Of a stretch of 64,000 bases of DNA, positions 22,569 to 32,343 are shown in pieces. Source of the DNA: Ferrimonas balearica (GTDB lineage: Bacteria > Pseudomonadota > Gammaproteobacteria > Enterobacterales > Shewanellaceae); NCBI RefSeq assembly GCF_019802055.1, contig NZ_JAHVHW010000012.1, positions 124,001-188,000 on the forward strand, read 5' to 3'. The notes under the pieces were generated by a model. It made no database searches and was not told the DNA's origin. It worked only from the letters and a program-made list of their open reading frames with translations. How positions within the stretch are numbered: position 1 is the stretch's first letter; each line of letters begins with the position of its first letter. The position numbers and the translations under genes are program-made.

Positions 22569-23951
22569 ATGAATACTCAACTTTCTTCCCCGGTCTCTTT
22601 GACGGTTGCCAAGTTTGGCGGCACGTCTGTCGCCGATTACCTTGCCATGGATCGCTGCGCTGATATCGTCCTGGCGGACCCCAGCGTACGGATTGTCGTG
22701 GTCAGCGCCTCCAGCGGCGTGACCAACCTGCTGGTCTCTCTCTCTTCCGGCATCAGTGATGGTGCAAAACGGTTGGAGCTGCTTGGTCAGATCGCCGAGA
22801 TCCAGTACCAGATCCTGGATGCGCTGGGTCGTCCGGCCGAGGTGGCTGCCGCACTTGATCTGCTCTTAACCGAGATGGATAAGCACAGCGCACAGTTGGC
22901 ACAACAACCTCAGGATCCCCGCCGGGTGGATGCGCTGTTGGCTTTGGGGGAGCAGTGCTCCTCTCTGCTCTTTGCTGAATTACTGCGTCAGCGTGGTGAG
23001 CCAGCTCGCAGTCGGGACGTACGGGAGGTGATGCGCACCGATAGCCACCATGGCCGTGCGGAGCCTCAGTTGCAGGAATTGGCTCAGTTGGCGAAGGGGT
23101 GTTGGGGGGCCGCTCTTGAGGCGGAAAGGATCGTAACCCAGGGCTTTATCGGCGCCGACAGCGAAGGCCATACCACGACACTGGGTCGGGGTGGGTCTGA
23201 CTTCAGTGCCGCTCTGCTGGCGGAAGCTTTGGGTGCGGACAGTCTGGCGATCTGGACCGATGTGGATGGGATCTACAGCTGCGACCCGCGTCTGGTAACG
23301 GGTGCAAGACCGATCCCCGAGCTCTCCTTTGATGAAGCGGCAGAGATGGCGACCTTTGGCGCCAAAGTGCTGCACCCGGCCACCATTCTTCCTGCGGTGC
23401 GTTCAGGCTGTGCCGTGTTTGTCGGCTGCAGTCGGGCACCGGAAATGGGTGGCACCTGGATCCGTAACCGAACCGAGTTGACTCCGGTATTCCGGGCCCT
23501 GTCACTGCGCCGTAATCAAACCCTGATGACGGTACATAGCCTTAATATGTTGCATGCACAGGGCTTCCTGGCCGAGCTGTTTGCCATCCTGGCTCGCCAT
23601 CGCATCAGTGTGGATCTGATCACCACTTCTGAGGTGTCCGTGGCACTGACCCTGGACAGCACCGGCTCTGACAGCGGTGGACGCGAGTTGCTGACACCGG
23701 CTTTGCTGGAGGAGTTGGGGCAGATGTGCCGGGTTGAGGTGGAGAGCGGTCTGGCGCTGGTGGCGGTGATCGGTAACCGCATCGCCAATACCGCCGGCAT
23801 CGGCAAGCGGGTGTTCGAGGTGATTGAGCAGCACAATGTGCGGATGATCTGTCAGGGAGCAAGCCCTCACAATCTCTGCTTTCTGGTGGACGGTCAGGAG
23901 GTGGATGGCGTCGTTCGTCAGTTGCACAATCGCTTACTGGAGACTCAGTAA
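22569..23951 (+). CDS. lysC: Lysine-sensitive aspartokinase III
   Basis: A 460-residue monofunctional aspartate kinase catalysing the first step of the aspartate pathway (lysine, diaminopimelate, threonine, methionine). The N-terminal VAKFGGTSVADY motif binds ATP/aspartate; GRGGSDFSAALLAEAL and WTDVDGIYSCDPR are kinase signatures. Two C-terminal ACT domains carry the lysine-feedback region (ITTSEVSVALTLD). The ATG at 22569 is fixed by GGAG 4 bases upstream in the riboswitch platform. Neighbouring arcA matches the order in Shewanella. Expected control: lysine riboswitch plus allosteric lysine inhibition. Confidence 0.96.
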   Translation: MNTQLSSPVSLTVAKFGGTSVADYLAMDRCADIVLADPSVRIVVVSASSGVTNLLVSLSSGISDGAKRLELLGQIAEIQYQILDALGRPAEVAAALDLLLTEMDKHSAQLAQQPQDPRRVDALLALGEQCSSLLFAELLRQRGEPARSRDVREVMRTDSHHGRAEPQLQELAQLAKGCWGAALEAERIVTQGFIGADSEGHTTTLGRGGSDFSAALLAEALGADSLAIWTDVDGIYSCDPRLVTGARPIPELSFDEAAEMATFGAKVLHPATILPAVRSGCAVFVGCSRAPEMGGTWIRNRTELTPVFRALSLRRNQTLMTVHSLNMLHAQGFLAELFAILARHRISVDLITTSEVSVALTLDSTGSDSGGRELLTPALLEELGQMCRVEVESGLALVAVIGNRIANTAGIGKRVFEVIEQHNVRMICQGASPHNLCFLVDGQEVDGVVRQLHNRLLETQ

Positions 23952-23959
23952 GCAAGAGA

Positions 23960-23984
23960 AAGGGCGCCGGATGGCGCCCTTTTG
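23960..23984. terminator. Bidirectional terminator between lysC and subtilase A
   Basis: Stem AAAGGGCGCC-ggat-GGCGCCCTTTT immediately after lysC, shared with the convergent protease gene. Confidence 0.9.
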
Positions 23985-23992
23985 GTTGGGAC

Positions 23993-26900
23993 TCAGTGGA
24001 GGCGTCTTCGCAGCAGCACCAGCGGAATCAGCAGGAGCAGCCCGAAGCTGACGCTTCCCGCTCCGCTGACATCAACGCGAACGCGGGCCTCTACAGGCTC
24101 ACTGCTCAGCGAACCGTCGTTGGCCACCAGGCTGAATACCAGCGTTTCGTTCTTACGGACATGGGGAACGCTCACCTCCAGAGTGTTGCCGGAGAGTGAG
24201 AAGCTGGCCTCGGTTCCGCCGGTCTGCGTTGCACTCCAGGTGACGGCGTCTCCGTCAGGATCGTTGGCGGAGAGGTAGAACCGTGCGGTTTCTCCTCGTC
24301 GCGCCTTTTGCGCAGCGGGTTCACTGACTCGGGGAGCGTCATTCTCGTTATGCACTGTAACCGTAACCTCTGCCTGGCCAATCACCTCTCCCTGCTCATT
24401 CAGAGCCTGGTAAGTCAGGTGATCGTCACCCGCAAAATCCAGATTGGGGGTGTAGGTGAGGGTGCCATCGTCATTGATGACCACCTCACCGTTGTCCGGG
24501 GTTGAGGTGATGACGACGGATGTTGGGGCTGGACCCGACACTTGAGCCAGATGAAGTGCCTCAAATGTGGTGCCTTCGGAACGAGCTGTCAGCCGGAGCG
24601 GCAGGGGCAGCAGGGCGCTGTCGTTTTCCACCACATTCAGGGTGACGGCTACCTCCTCCTGGGTTTCAAACCAGTCGTTGGCCGCCACATCCACCGCGTC
24701 CGCCCTTACCTGGAAATCAATATTAACCAGGCCCTGATAGTCATTACTGATGGTCAGGGTATCGCCTGTTACCGGGGCGCTGCCTTCGCCATTGTAATAG
24801 GCGTTTCGGCCAACGTAGCCACTACGATCCTCTGCTCCAACGGTCACGCTGTCAGGCAGGGGATCCAAACGGTAGTAACGCATCAGATTGGTGCCCTCGT
24901 TGTCACCGAGGCCCAGCCAAACGCCAAAGCTGTAACTCCGCGATTCATCGCCGAACAGTTGGGCATCAATCCAGTCAAACACCACCCAGGTCGGGTTGTT
25001 TTCGTCGTCCTGGACCAGGTAGGCGTGCACGGCACCGCCACCCTTCCCATTGTCGTCATCACCGCCATCCCCCTCCAGATCCAGATCGGTCCAGAGCGGC
25101 GCCAGCAGGTTGTTGGGCGCGGAGAGGGTGGGCAACGGCTGATTCCTCGGCGAAGAACCCGAGCGCTCGTTGCCCGCTGCGATAAAACCGTTGCTCGATA
25201 TCGTCACCTGACCATACTGGCGGCCATGCAACTCATAGGAGACCGGCAGGTTCAGGACCCAGTAGGTATCGTCACACCCGTTGCGGCAGGAGAGACGATT
25301 TTGCTCATCAGCCTGACTGGGTGGCGAGGGGTCATTGATGGAATGAACCGTTATCTGCTCATGCTCCAGTTCGCCAACCCAGGTCACCAGACCCTCTTCG
25401 CTGTTCACCGTGAGGCCATTGGGGGAACCTGCCGTATCGATAACGACGCTCTCTTCAAGCAGGGACAGACGAGGGTCGGTTTGCAGGGTGACGGTAACCG
25501 GTTTCTCAAAGTGCTTATTGGAGAAGGACGCCTGATACTGGCCTGTGCCACCAAAGGGTTGCGTTGACTGTTCGCCGAACAGGGCGATGGTAGAGAGTTC
25601 GGTGGACAGCTCCGGATAGATGGCGATGGGAAGGTGAGCGTTACTCTCACCGCTGAAGGTCACCTGGCCAAACTGCCACTCCTCCTTGGGCGCCAGTGCC
25701 GGGTCGACCAGCAGAGTAAACTGCGCGGATGCTCCTGGGGCGAGAGTCACATATTCCGGCATCACAGTTACTGCGCCCTGATCGATTCCGGCCTGAATAT
25801 TCCAATCTCCCCGGTTCTCGCCACGATTGGTAACGGTGCCGGTAAAGCTGCAGCGTGAGACACAGGAGGCGTTAGCAAAGGAGGCTTTATCAAAGGTCAG
25901 TGTCGTATTGCTGGCGGCCTCCAGGTCCAGGCGGCCAGCACCCACATCAAAGGGGTCCGCCTCTGTGCTGGCGTCCTGTTTTAACAGGTCGGCCTGGGTG
26001 GTGCTGGAGGTGAGGGCGGTTTTGATTTCCACCGCACTCCAATCCGGGTGCAACTGACGCATCAGGGCGGCGGCGCCCGCGACATGGGGACTGGCCATGG
26101 AGGTCCCACTTTTCAGTGAGTAGTGAGACTCCGTAGAGCTTGCGTCATCAGTGGCGTAGGCGGATAGGATTGAGGTACCCGGTGCAGCGATATCGGGCTT
26201 CAGGATATTGGGGTCGCCATTGGGCCCACGGGAGCTGCTGGAGTTCATCATATCGGCAAACTCAGGTGCCACAATCCGCTGGAGCGTGCTGGATATCGTT
26301 GCGTCAAGCGCGTCGGATTGAGGCAGGGCCGCCACAATCGCTTCGCCGTTGGTTTTGCTGATCATCACCGCAGGCAGATTGGCGTCGTCCATCCGCATGG
26401 TGATGGGGATACCGGGGACATTGTTGTAGACCACCATCGCAACAGCACCGGCGGCCTGAGCATGGGCGGACTTCAGAGAAAAGGTGCACCCTCCCCGTTG
26501 AATCAGGGCGATCTGGCCATCAAATTGGTTGGCATCAAAGGGGCCACACCCCTCCACATTCTCCGGGTCCGCTTGCACACTGGCCAACAAGGGAGCGCTG
26601 ATCTCTTCATCTACGCGAATGGGGGAGGTGCCTTCCACGGTGATAAAGTCCGGCAGCCCTGCGATGGAGAGCGCTTTTGAGAAAAAGCGGCCATGAGTGG
26701 TATTGGCAACGGTTATCCCTGCCTCGATGCAAGCCGGGCACCCCACGGTTTGGGCGCCGGCGCCGTCGTTGCCTGCTGCGGTAACCAGCACCACCCCTGC
26801 CGCTTCAATGGCTTCGAACACCGCTTTGTAGGGAGTGAGCGCCGGGTCCATCCCGGGGCTCCCGCCCCAGGAGTTGTTGATCACCTGGGCACCATCGTTG

Positions 26901-27859
26901 ACGGCGTGCTCCAGCGCTTCCAACAGCATAATGTCACTTCCGGAGGAGCGGTCGGGATCATCTGCGGTGGCATAGAGTGCCTTGTACACCATCAGGTAGG
27001 CCGCCGGAGCGACACCGGAGAGAGTCAGTGGCTGATCCTGCACGTCGGCCTGGACCCGGTTGCCTGCAGCGGTGCCCGCAACGTGGGTGCCATGGCCACC
27101 GAAATCCCTTGGACTCAGGTACTCCTGATCGGCAACCGGAAAGGTGGGGGCGGACCAGCGCGCCACAATCAGTTTGTTGTTACAGAATGAGGGATCGGTG
27201 GTGCGGCAATAATCGTCGCTGGGGAGGTTCTGGGCTGGCGCGGAGAACCCCTCGCCAGAGAACATCTCGTGTCTGGGATCGATGCCCGAGTCCACAATGG
27301 CGATGCGGATCCCTTCGCCCGCTTGTCCCTGGGCTTGCAGTTTGTGCCAGACCCTTTGAGCCTTGATCTGCTCCAATGAGGTATCCATCTGGACCTCATA
27401 GCGGCGGTTGGGGAAAACCGCCCGAACACCGGGCAGTGCTGCCAACTGCGCCTGAGTCAGGTCCGAACCCATCACGGCCACGCCGTTGAACAGGGTTGAG
27501 AAGCGATGGGAGACCTGTGCTTGTGGCAATCGGTTGGCCAGGGTGGTTTGGAACTGAGCCACTTCCGCATCCAGCTGATTGCGATACTGCATCAGACCGC
27601 TGGAGGAATGCGCGTTATCCGAGATGGCCCGTGTCGATTTGGTGTTCTGAAGGATGGCAAGCGGCTGTGAAGCCAGCTGGACGAGAAAGCGCTGTTGGGT
27701 GGGGGAGGGGGCCTGAGGTCCGGTTTTGCTCGGGTTGTCTTGTGCAGCAAGGATCTCGGCCAAGTGGGTAAGTGGCACCGTGTTTAACGGCTCATCAGAG
27801 GCGGTGGCCCCGAAGGCGACCAGTGCGGCGATGGCGCCGCATATCCATTGTCGTTTCAT
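23993..27859 (-). CDS. Secreted subtilisin-family protease A (S8, PA insert, GlyGly-CTERM)
   Basis: A 1288-residue exported protease. Order: signal peptide (MKRQWICGAIAALVAFGATA), inhibitor-I9-like propeptide to ~165, S8 catalytic domain with Asp190 (IVDSGID), His256 (GGHGTHVAG), oxyanion Asn364 (AAGND) and Ser587 (SGTSMASPHVAG). A PA domain is inserted at about 400-530. Beta-sandwich domains follow, including a cadherin/Ig-like pair (NENDAPRVSEP, ANDPDGDAVTW). The C-terminus is a Gly/Ser stretch, a hydrophobic helix and an Arg cluster (LLRRRLH), the GlyGly-CTERM pattern processed by rhombosortase in type-II-secreting bacteria. The start at 27859 is chosen because it begins the signal peptide. 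Third of three tandem paralogues. Confidence 0.92.
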   Translation of the reverse strand: MKRQWICGAIAALVAFGATASDEPLNTVPLTHLAEILAAQDNPSKTGPQAPSPTQQRFLVQLASQPLAILQNTKSTRAISDNAHSSSGLMQYRNQLDAEVAQFQTTLANRLPQAQVSHRFSTLFNGVAVMGSDLTQAQLAALPGVRAVFPNRRYEVQMDTSLEQIKAQRVWHKLQAQGQAGEGIRIAIVDSGIDPRHEMFSGEGFSAPAQNLPSDDYCRTTDPSFCNNKLIVARWSAPTFPVADQEYLSPRDFGGHGTHVAGTAAGNRVQADVQDQPLTLSGVAPAAYLMVYKALYATADDPDRSSGSDIMLLEALEHAVNDGAQVINNSWGGSPGMDPALTPYKAVFEAIEAAGVVLVTAAGNDGAGAQTVGCPACIEAGITVANTTHGRFFSKALSIAGLPDFITVEGTSPIRVDEEISAPLLASVQADPENVEGCGPFDANQFDGQIALIQRGGCTFSLKSAHAQAAGAVAMVVYNNVPGIPITMRMDDANLPAVMISKTNGEAIVAALPQSDALDATISSTLQRIVAPEFADMMNSSSSRGPNGDPNILKPDIAAPGTSILSAYATDDASSTESHYSLKSGTSMASPHVAGAAALMRQLHPDWSAVEIKTALTSSTTQADLLKQDASTEADPFDVGAGRLDLEAASNTTLTFDKASFANASCVSRCSFTGTVTNRGENRGDWNIQAGIDQGAVTVMPEYVTLAPGASAQFTLLVDPALAPKEEWQFGQVTFSGESNAHLPIAIYPELSTELSTIALFGEQSTQPFGGTGQYQASFSNKHFEKPVTVTLQTDPRLSLLEESVVIDTAGSPNGLTVNSEEGLVTWVGELEHEQITVHSINDPSPPSQADEQNRLSCRNGCDDTYWVLNLPVSYELHGRQYGQVTISSNGFIAAGNERSGSSPRNQPLPTLSAPNNLLAPLWTDLDLEGDGGDDDNGKGGGAVHAYLVQDDENNPTWVVFDWIDAQLFGDESRSYSFGVWLGLGDNEGTNLMRYYRLDPLPDSVTVGAEDRSGYVGRNAYYNGEGSAPVTGDTLTISNDYQGLVNIDFQVRADAVDVAANDWFETQEEVAVTLNVVENDSALLPLPLRLTARSEGTTFEALHLAQVSGPAPTSVVITSTPDNGEVVINDDGTLTYTPNLDFAGDDHLTYQALNEQGEVIGQAEVTVTVHNENDAPRVSEPAAQKARRGETARFYLSANDPDGDAVTWSATQTGGTEASFSLSGNTLEVSVPHVRKNETLVFSLVANDGSLSSEPVEARVRVDVSGAGSVSFGLLLLIPLVLLRRRLH

Positions 27860-28085
27860 TGTTGTTTTCCGTCTGAGAATACTCACCGGACGACTGCTGG
27901 CTGTCTGGCGGGGTTGCAAAGCCTTTTGTTTGTAACATCCTGATCTTGCTAATCCTTCCGGTGTTGAGCCGATCATTTGGCTGGTCGCGCAGTACGTGGG
28001 ATGTGCAGAGACTTTGGGGTCAGGCCGATCTGTGCGAATGGTTGAGATGATGGGAGGAGCGGTGAACACCAGACGGGAGAGAAAT

Positions 28086-28111
28086 CGGGCTGCCCGTGCA
28101 GGCGCAGCCCG
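28086..28111 (-). terminator. Hairpin after subtilase B
   Basis: Perfect 8-bp stem CGGGCTGC / GCAGCCCG just past the subtilase B stop. The downstream tract on the minus strand is ATTTCTCTC, so it may be a weak terminator that allows read-through toward subtilase A. Confidence 0.5.
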
Positions 28112-28117
28112 TCGCGT

Positions 28118-31100
28118 TTAACGGATCAGGCGGCGGAAGAGGATCATCAGTGGCAGTAGCCAGAGCCAGCCATTCAGGCTGCCTCCACCACTCTCTTCTG
28201 CACGCTCTTCGGCACTCTCTTCACCTGGCGCCTCAATGGGAGTTTGTTCCTGAGTGCCTGAGCCTGAAGCGACCATCTGTGCGATCACTGGCTCACTATC
28301 ATGTTGACCATCGTTGGCGACGATGGAGAAGGTCATCGCCGCATCGGATTCGGTCTCTGGCGCTGATATTTGTAACTTACTGCCTTGCACTGAATGGCGG
28401 GTCTGGGGTCCGGAAAGCTGCGTGCTTCTCCAACTCAGAGAATCGCCTTCCACATCGGTGGCAGAAAGGGAGATTTCCACCGATTGACCGGGCGCGAGAC
28501 GCTGCTCCGCAATGGGATCCACTACCGGTGGGTCATTCACTTTGGCCACCTGAAGCTCAATATCAACGAATCCCAGCACATTCCCTGCGTTGTCCTTCAT
28601 CATGTATTGCAGTGTGTCTTCACCGTTGAAGTCCGGGTAGGGATGGTAGTTCAGATGCTCCTCATCCAACTGAACGGTGCCGTTTTTTGGTTGGTCGGAG
28701 ATAGTGATGTCGCTGACTTCGGGGTAGAGCAACTCAATCAATTGCATCGCCTGCAGTTGGCTGCCGTGGTGCTCCACACTCAGTACAACAGGCACATCCA
28801 TCAGTTGGGCGTGTATTTCGCCAGCATCAATGGACAGTGGCATATCCTCTTGTGTCTGCATCTGCCGCTTGCCATTGAACACGGCCGCTTCGTTGGACAG
28901 AGCAAAGTCGATCTCAATATTGCCAGCAGGGTGGGTGGCAATTCTGAGTGTATCTCCGACTTTGGGCGCAAATCCTTCACCATTGAAGTAGCGGACATTG
29001 CCGACATTGCCGTGGCGCTCCTCTGCACCGACGGTCAGTTGGGGAGGCAGTGTATCCAGCTCATAGTATTTCATCAGGTTGGTGCCTTTATTGGGACCGG
29101 TTCCCAACCAGACTCCAAAGCTGTACTGGTTTGCGTTTGAATCTCCGTATACCTGAACGTCGATCCAGTCGACGACGATCCAGATTGGGTCTCCCTGGTC
29201 ATCCAACACCTCATAGAGGTGCATGGAACCGCCGCCGCTACTGCTACTGATGGGCTCTTCATCTCCGAGCAGGTTCAGGTCTGTCCAGAAAGGGGCAATG
29301 ACATTATTGGGAGGGGTGAGGTCTGCCAGTTTCTGATTGCGCCAGCCGGATTCGATCTGGGTTTCTCCCGCGGCCATAAAGCCATTGCTGGAGATGGTCA
29401 GGAGCTGGTGGTCCTCACCGTTATATTCGAACTGGGCAGCACTGCGGTAGACGAAGGAGTACTCATCACAGCTGTTTAAGCAGGATACCCGGTTATTTTC
29501 CTGTGCCTGACTGACTAACCCGGAAATATGGGTCGGTGTGATGGCAACCACCTGAGTATCCAGCAGGCCTTGCCAGAGGATCCGGGCGGACGACTCTTCA
29601 TATTCGAAACGACCGCCACTGCTGCCGTTGCTTCGTATATGAATGCTTTCCCTGTCCAGCACCACCCCGGGGCTGATGGTCAATTCGATGGCTATCTCAT
29701 CGTCAAAACTGGTATTGGAGAAACGCGCGTGGTAGTCGCCGTGCTCACCAAAGGCGAGGGTGGGTTTATCGCCATAAAGCGAGGTCATCCCGCTGTTGCT
29801 GGACAGGGTCGGCAGAATGGCTAACGGGAGGTGGGCTTGATTGGCACCGGAAAACTGAAGTTCGCCATAGTGCCACTGGTCTTTGCTCATATGGGTGGCG
29901 TCGATGGTGACCGAGACTTCGCCGGATTGATTCGGGGGCAACGAGAGCCGATGGGGTGAGACGGACACCTCAGCATCGGCCAGCGTAGCCATCACTTCCC
30001 ACTGGGCTTCCTCGTTTCCACGGTTGGTCGCCACCACTTTAAATTGGCACTCAGCGATGCAGGTCGGATTGGCGTATGAGGCTTTATCAAAGGTCAATGT
30101 GGTGAGGCGTGCCGCATTAAGATCCAACCTGCCGGCGCCGACGTCAAAGGGGGTGACTGGCGAGGTGTTGTTCTCTTTGCGAAGGTGGTCGCGATAGCTG
30201 GTACTGGTCAGCGCGGTCTTAATATCAATCGCACTCCAATCCGGATGTTCCTGTCGCAACAGCGCTGCCGCGCCACTGATTTGCGGTGCGGCCATTGAAG
30301 TACCGCTGAGCATGGCATAAAGCGGGTTTGCGTTACTCTCCTGCTGGGGCCTGATGGCTGAGAGGATGTAGCTGCCAGGGGCGGTGATATCGGGCTTCAG
30401 TATGGTGGGATCGCCGTTGGGTCCGCGGGAACTGCTCGGGGCGATGTGATCGGCAAATGCCTCAACCACAAGACGAACGGTATCGCCGGATAACACCGCG
30501 GAAGCGGCCGTTTGACCGGCCAGGTGGGAGAGTATTTCAGCGCCGTCACTCTGGCCGATCATGGCGGCGGGGATCGGGGTGGATGGCATCAACATAATGA
30601 CAGGTTCTGCCGGCCGGTCGTTGAATACAATCATGCCTACAGCGCCCGCTGCCGAGAGGTTTTGGGCTTTTTCGATAAAGGCGCACTCGCCACGCTGCAC
30701 AACCACGATGTGTCCCTGCAGGCTGCCGAAGGGAAACGGCAGACAGCCCTTATTGTTGTTCGGGTCCACATTTTGCGCCGTGGTAATGGGGGCGCGAATG
30801 TCTCTGTGGTGCGGATAGTCAGAATGGGCCAGTCGTGCGGAAATTGGCTCCAGGCCGTCGACCTCCAGCACGTGGTGAATAAAGCGCCCATGGGAACTGT
30901 TTGCGACGGTGATGCCAGCTTCAATACAGCCGGGGCAGCCGATGGTATTCGCACCTGGGCCGGAGTTGCCCGCCGAGCTGACCATCACGATGCCAGCGGC
31001 TTCCGCCATCTCAAAAGCGGCTTTAAATGGGGAGAGGGCGGGGTCCAGACCGACAGCCCCACCCCAGGAGTTGTTGATCACGTCAGCACCATCATTGACG

Positions 31101-32080
31101 GCGTGTTCAAGGGCCTCAAGTAGCATGATATTGGAACCGGAGGCGCTGTCAGGATTGTTGGCTGTGGCATAAAGGGTTTTGTAAACCATCAGGTAGGCAC
31201 CTGGAGCGATCCCTGACAGGGTGAGATTTTGCCCCTCGAACTGGGTTGTCACCGGGTTTCCCGCCGCAATGCCCGCAACATGTGTCCCATGTGTGTTGAA
31301 TCCACGGGGGGTCAGGTACTCATCTTTCCAGACCGGGAAAGTGGGGGAGATCCAGCGCGCTGAGATCAGTTTGTTATTGCAGAAGGTGCTGTCCACTTGA
31401 GCGCAATAGTCATTCTGTGGTCTGTGCGAGGCTGGAGGAATAAATCCTTCATCCGAGAACATCGGGTGCTCAGGGAAAATGCCGGAATCGATGACGGCAA
31501 TCTTGACCCCCTGTCCGGCCTGGCTGCGTGACCCTAACTGCTGCCATAGCGACGCTGCCTGAACCAGGTCCGGTGACGTATCCATGTGGGTGGTGTAGAT
31601 GCGCTCGGGATAGACCGCTTTGACGCTGGGAATGTCGGCCAGTTCGCTAGGGTCGAGGTTATGACCGGAAATCGCCACGCCGTTGAACAGGGTGGTGAAC
31701 CGGTGTGTGATTTGAGCCTCTATCCCCTCGGTATTTAGGGCGTCGTAAAACTGTTGGAATTCAATATCAAGCTGCTGCTGAAGCTGCGAGACCCGGGTAT
31801 TTGGCTCATCATCCAGGCCTTGTGTACTCATCGACATGGTATGGGGGGTGTCAGGCTTTCCCATGCTGGCCACCGGGGCTGACTGCAACTGAATCACGAA
31901 GCGCTTCAGTGTCTGCTTCTGTCCAGTGGCATCACCTCGAAACTCCGGCTCCCAGTGAGGGCGCATCTTTTGCAGTTCAAAGTGGGTGTAGGTGTAGTCC
32001 TTCTTCTTATTGGCCAGTACTGATGCACTGCTACAGACCAAAGCGAAAGAGATAGCGACAGCAAATAGGGACTTGCTCAT
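28118..32080 (-). CDS. Secreted subtilisin-family protease B (S8, PA insert, GlyGly-CTERM)
   Basis: A 1320-residue paralogue of its two neighbours. It has a signal peptide (cut near SVLA-N), propeptide (RFVIQLQSAP), the catalytic triad in AVIDSGIF, NTHGTHVAG and SGTSMAAPQISG, and the oxyanion Asn in SSAGNSG. The PA insert, a Cys-pair (CLNSCDEYSF) beta domain and tandem Ig/cadherin-like modules match A and C in order. The C-terminus ESGGGSLNGWLWLLPLMILF plus Arg residues is a textbook GlyGly-CTERM signal. GAGGAG precedes the ATG at 32080. It looks the most divergent of the three, with lower GC in places. Confidence 0.92.
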   Translation of the reverse strand: MSKSLFAVAISFALVCSSASVLANKKKDYTYTHFELQKMRPHWEPEFRGDATGQKQTLKRFVIQLQSAPVASMGKPDTPHTMSMSTQGLDDEPNTRVSQLQQQLDIEFQQFYDALNTEGIEAQITHRFTTLFNGVAISGHNLDPSELADIPSVKAVYPERIYTTHMDTSPDLVQAASLWQQLGSRSQAGQGVKIAVIDSGIFPEHPMFSDEGFIPPASHRPQNDYCAQVDSTFCNNKLISARWISPTFPVWKDEYLTPRGFNTHGTHVAGIAAGNPVTTQFEGQNLTLSGIAPGAYLMVYKTLYATANNPDSASGSNIMLLEALEHAVNDGADVINNSWGGAVGLDPALSPFKAAFEMAEAAGIVMVSSAGNSGPGANTIGCPGCIEAGITVANSSHGRFIHHVLEVDGLEPISARLAHSDYPHHRDIRAPITTAQNVDPNNNKGCLPFPFGSLQGHIVVVQRGECAFIEKAQNLSAAGAVGMIVFNDRPAEPVIMLMPSTPIPAAMIGQSDGAEILSHLAGQTAASAVLSGDTVRLVVEAFADHIAPSSSRGPNGDPTILKPDITAPGSYILSAIRPQQESNANPLYAMLSGTSMAAPQISGAAALLRQEHPDWSAIDIKTALTSTSYRDHLRKENNTSPVTPFDVGAGRLDLNAARLTTLTFDKASYANPTCIAECQFKVVATNRGNEEAQWEVMATLADAEVSVSPHRLSLPPNQSGEVSVTIDATHMSKDQWHYGELQFSGANQAHLPLAILPTLSSNSGMTSLYGDKPTLAFGEHGDYHARFSNTSFDDEIAIELTISPGVVLDRESIHIRSNGSSGGRFEYEESSARILWQGLLDTQVVAITPTHISGLVSQAQENNRVSCLNSCDEYSFVYRSAAQFEYNGEDHQLLTISSNGFMAAGETQIESGWRNQKLADLTPPNNVIAPFWTDLNLLGDEEPISSSSGGGSMHLYEVLDDQGDPIWIVVDWIDVQVYGDSNANQYSFGVWLGTGPNKGTNLMKYYELDTLPPQLTVGAEERHGNVGNVRYFNGEGFAPKVGDTLRIATHPAGNIEIDFALSNEAAVFNGKRQMQTQEDMPLSIDAGEIHAQLMDVPVVLSVEHHGSQLQAMQLIELLYPEVSDITISDQPKNGTVQLDEEHLNYHPYPDFNGEDTLQYMMKDNAGNVLGFVDIELQVAKVNDPPVVDPIAEQRLAPGQSVEISLSATDVEGDSLSWRSTQLSGPQTRHSVQGSKLQISAPETESDAAMTFSIVANDGQHDSEPVIAQMVASGSGTQEQTPIEAPGEESAEERAEESGGGSLNGWLWLLPLMILFRRLIR

Positions 32081-32296
32081 GCGCGGCTCCTCGTTGTCTT
32101 TATCGTGTCTCCAGGTGTCGCTGGGCATGACACACCGGGCTTATCCTTGCTTAATTGACGCACTATTCTTGCACGGTCATTCCGAGGGCTTGGGAGGCAA
32201 TGAGCCGATCTGGGACGGATGCTGCGACGGCCTGATCTACGTGTGTTGGTTGCGTTGAAGAAGCCGTGTGAATGGGGGAAGTCTTTGTTAGAAAAG

Positions 32297-32322
32297 AAAA
32301 AGGGCGCGGTGTGCGCCCTTTA
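32297..32322 (-). terminator. Terminator of subtilase C
   Basis: Stem AAAGGGCGC / GCGCCCTTT with an A-run on the left that gives TTTTTCTTTTC on the minus strand after the subtilase C stop. It suggests C can be transcribed as a separate unit. Confidence 0.85.
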
Positions 32323-32343
32323 TATATAACGGAACTCCGGGGG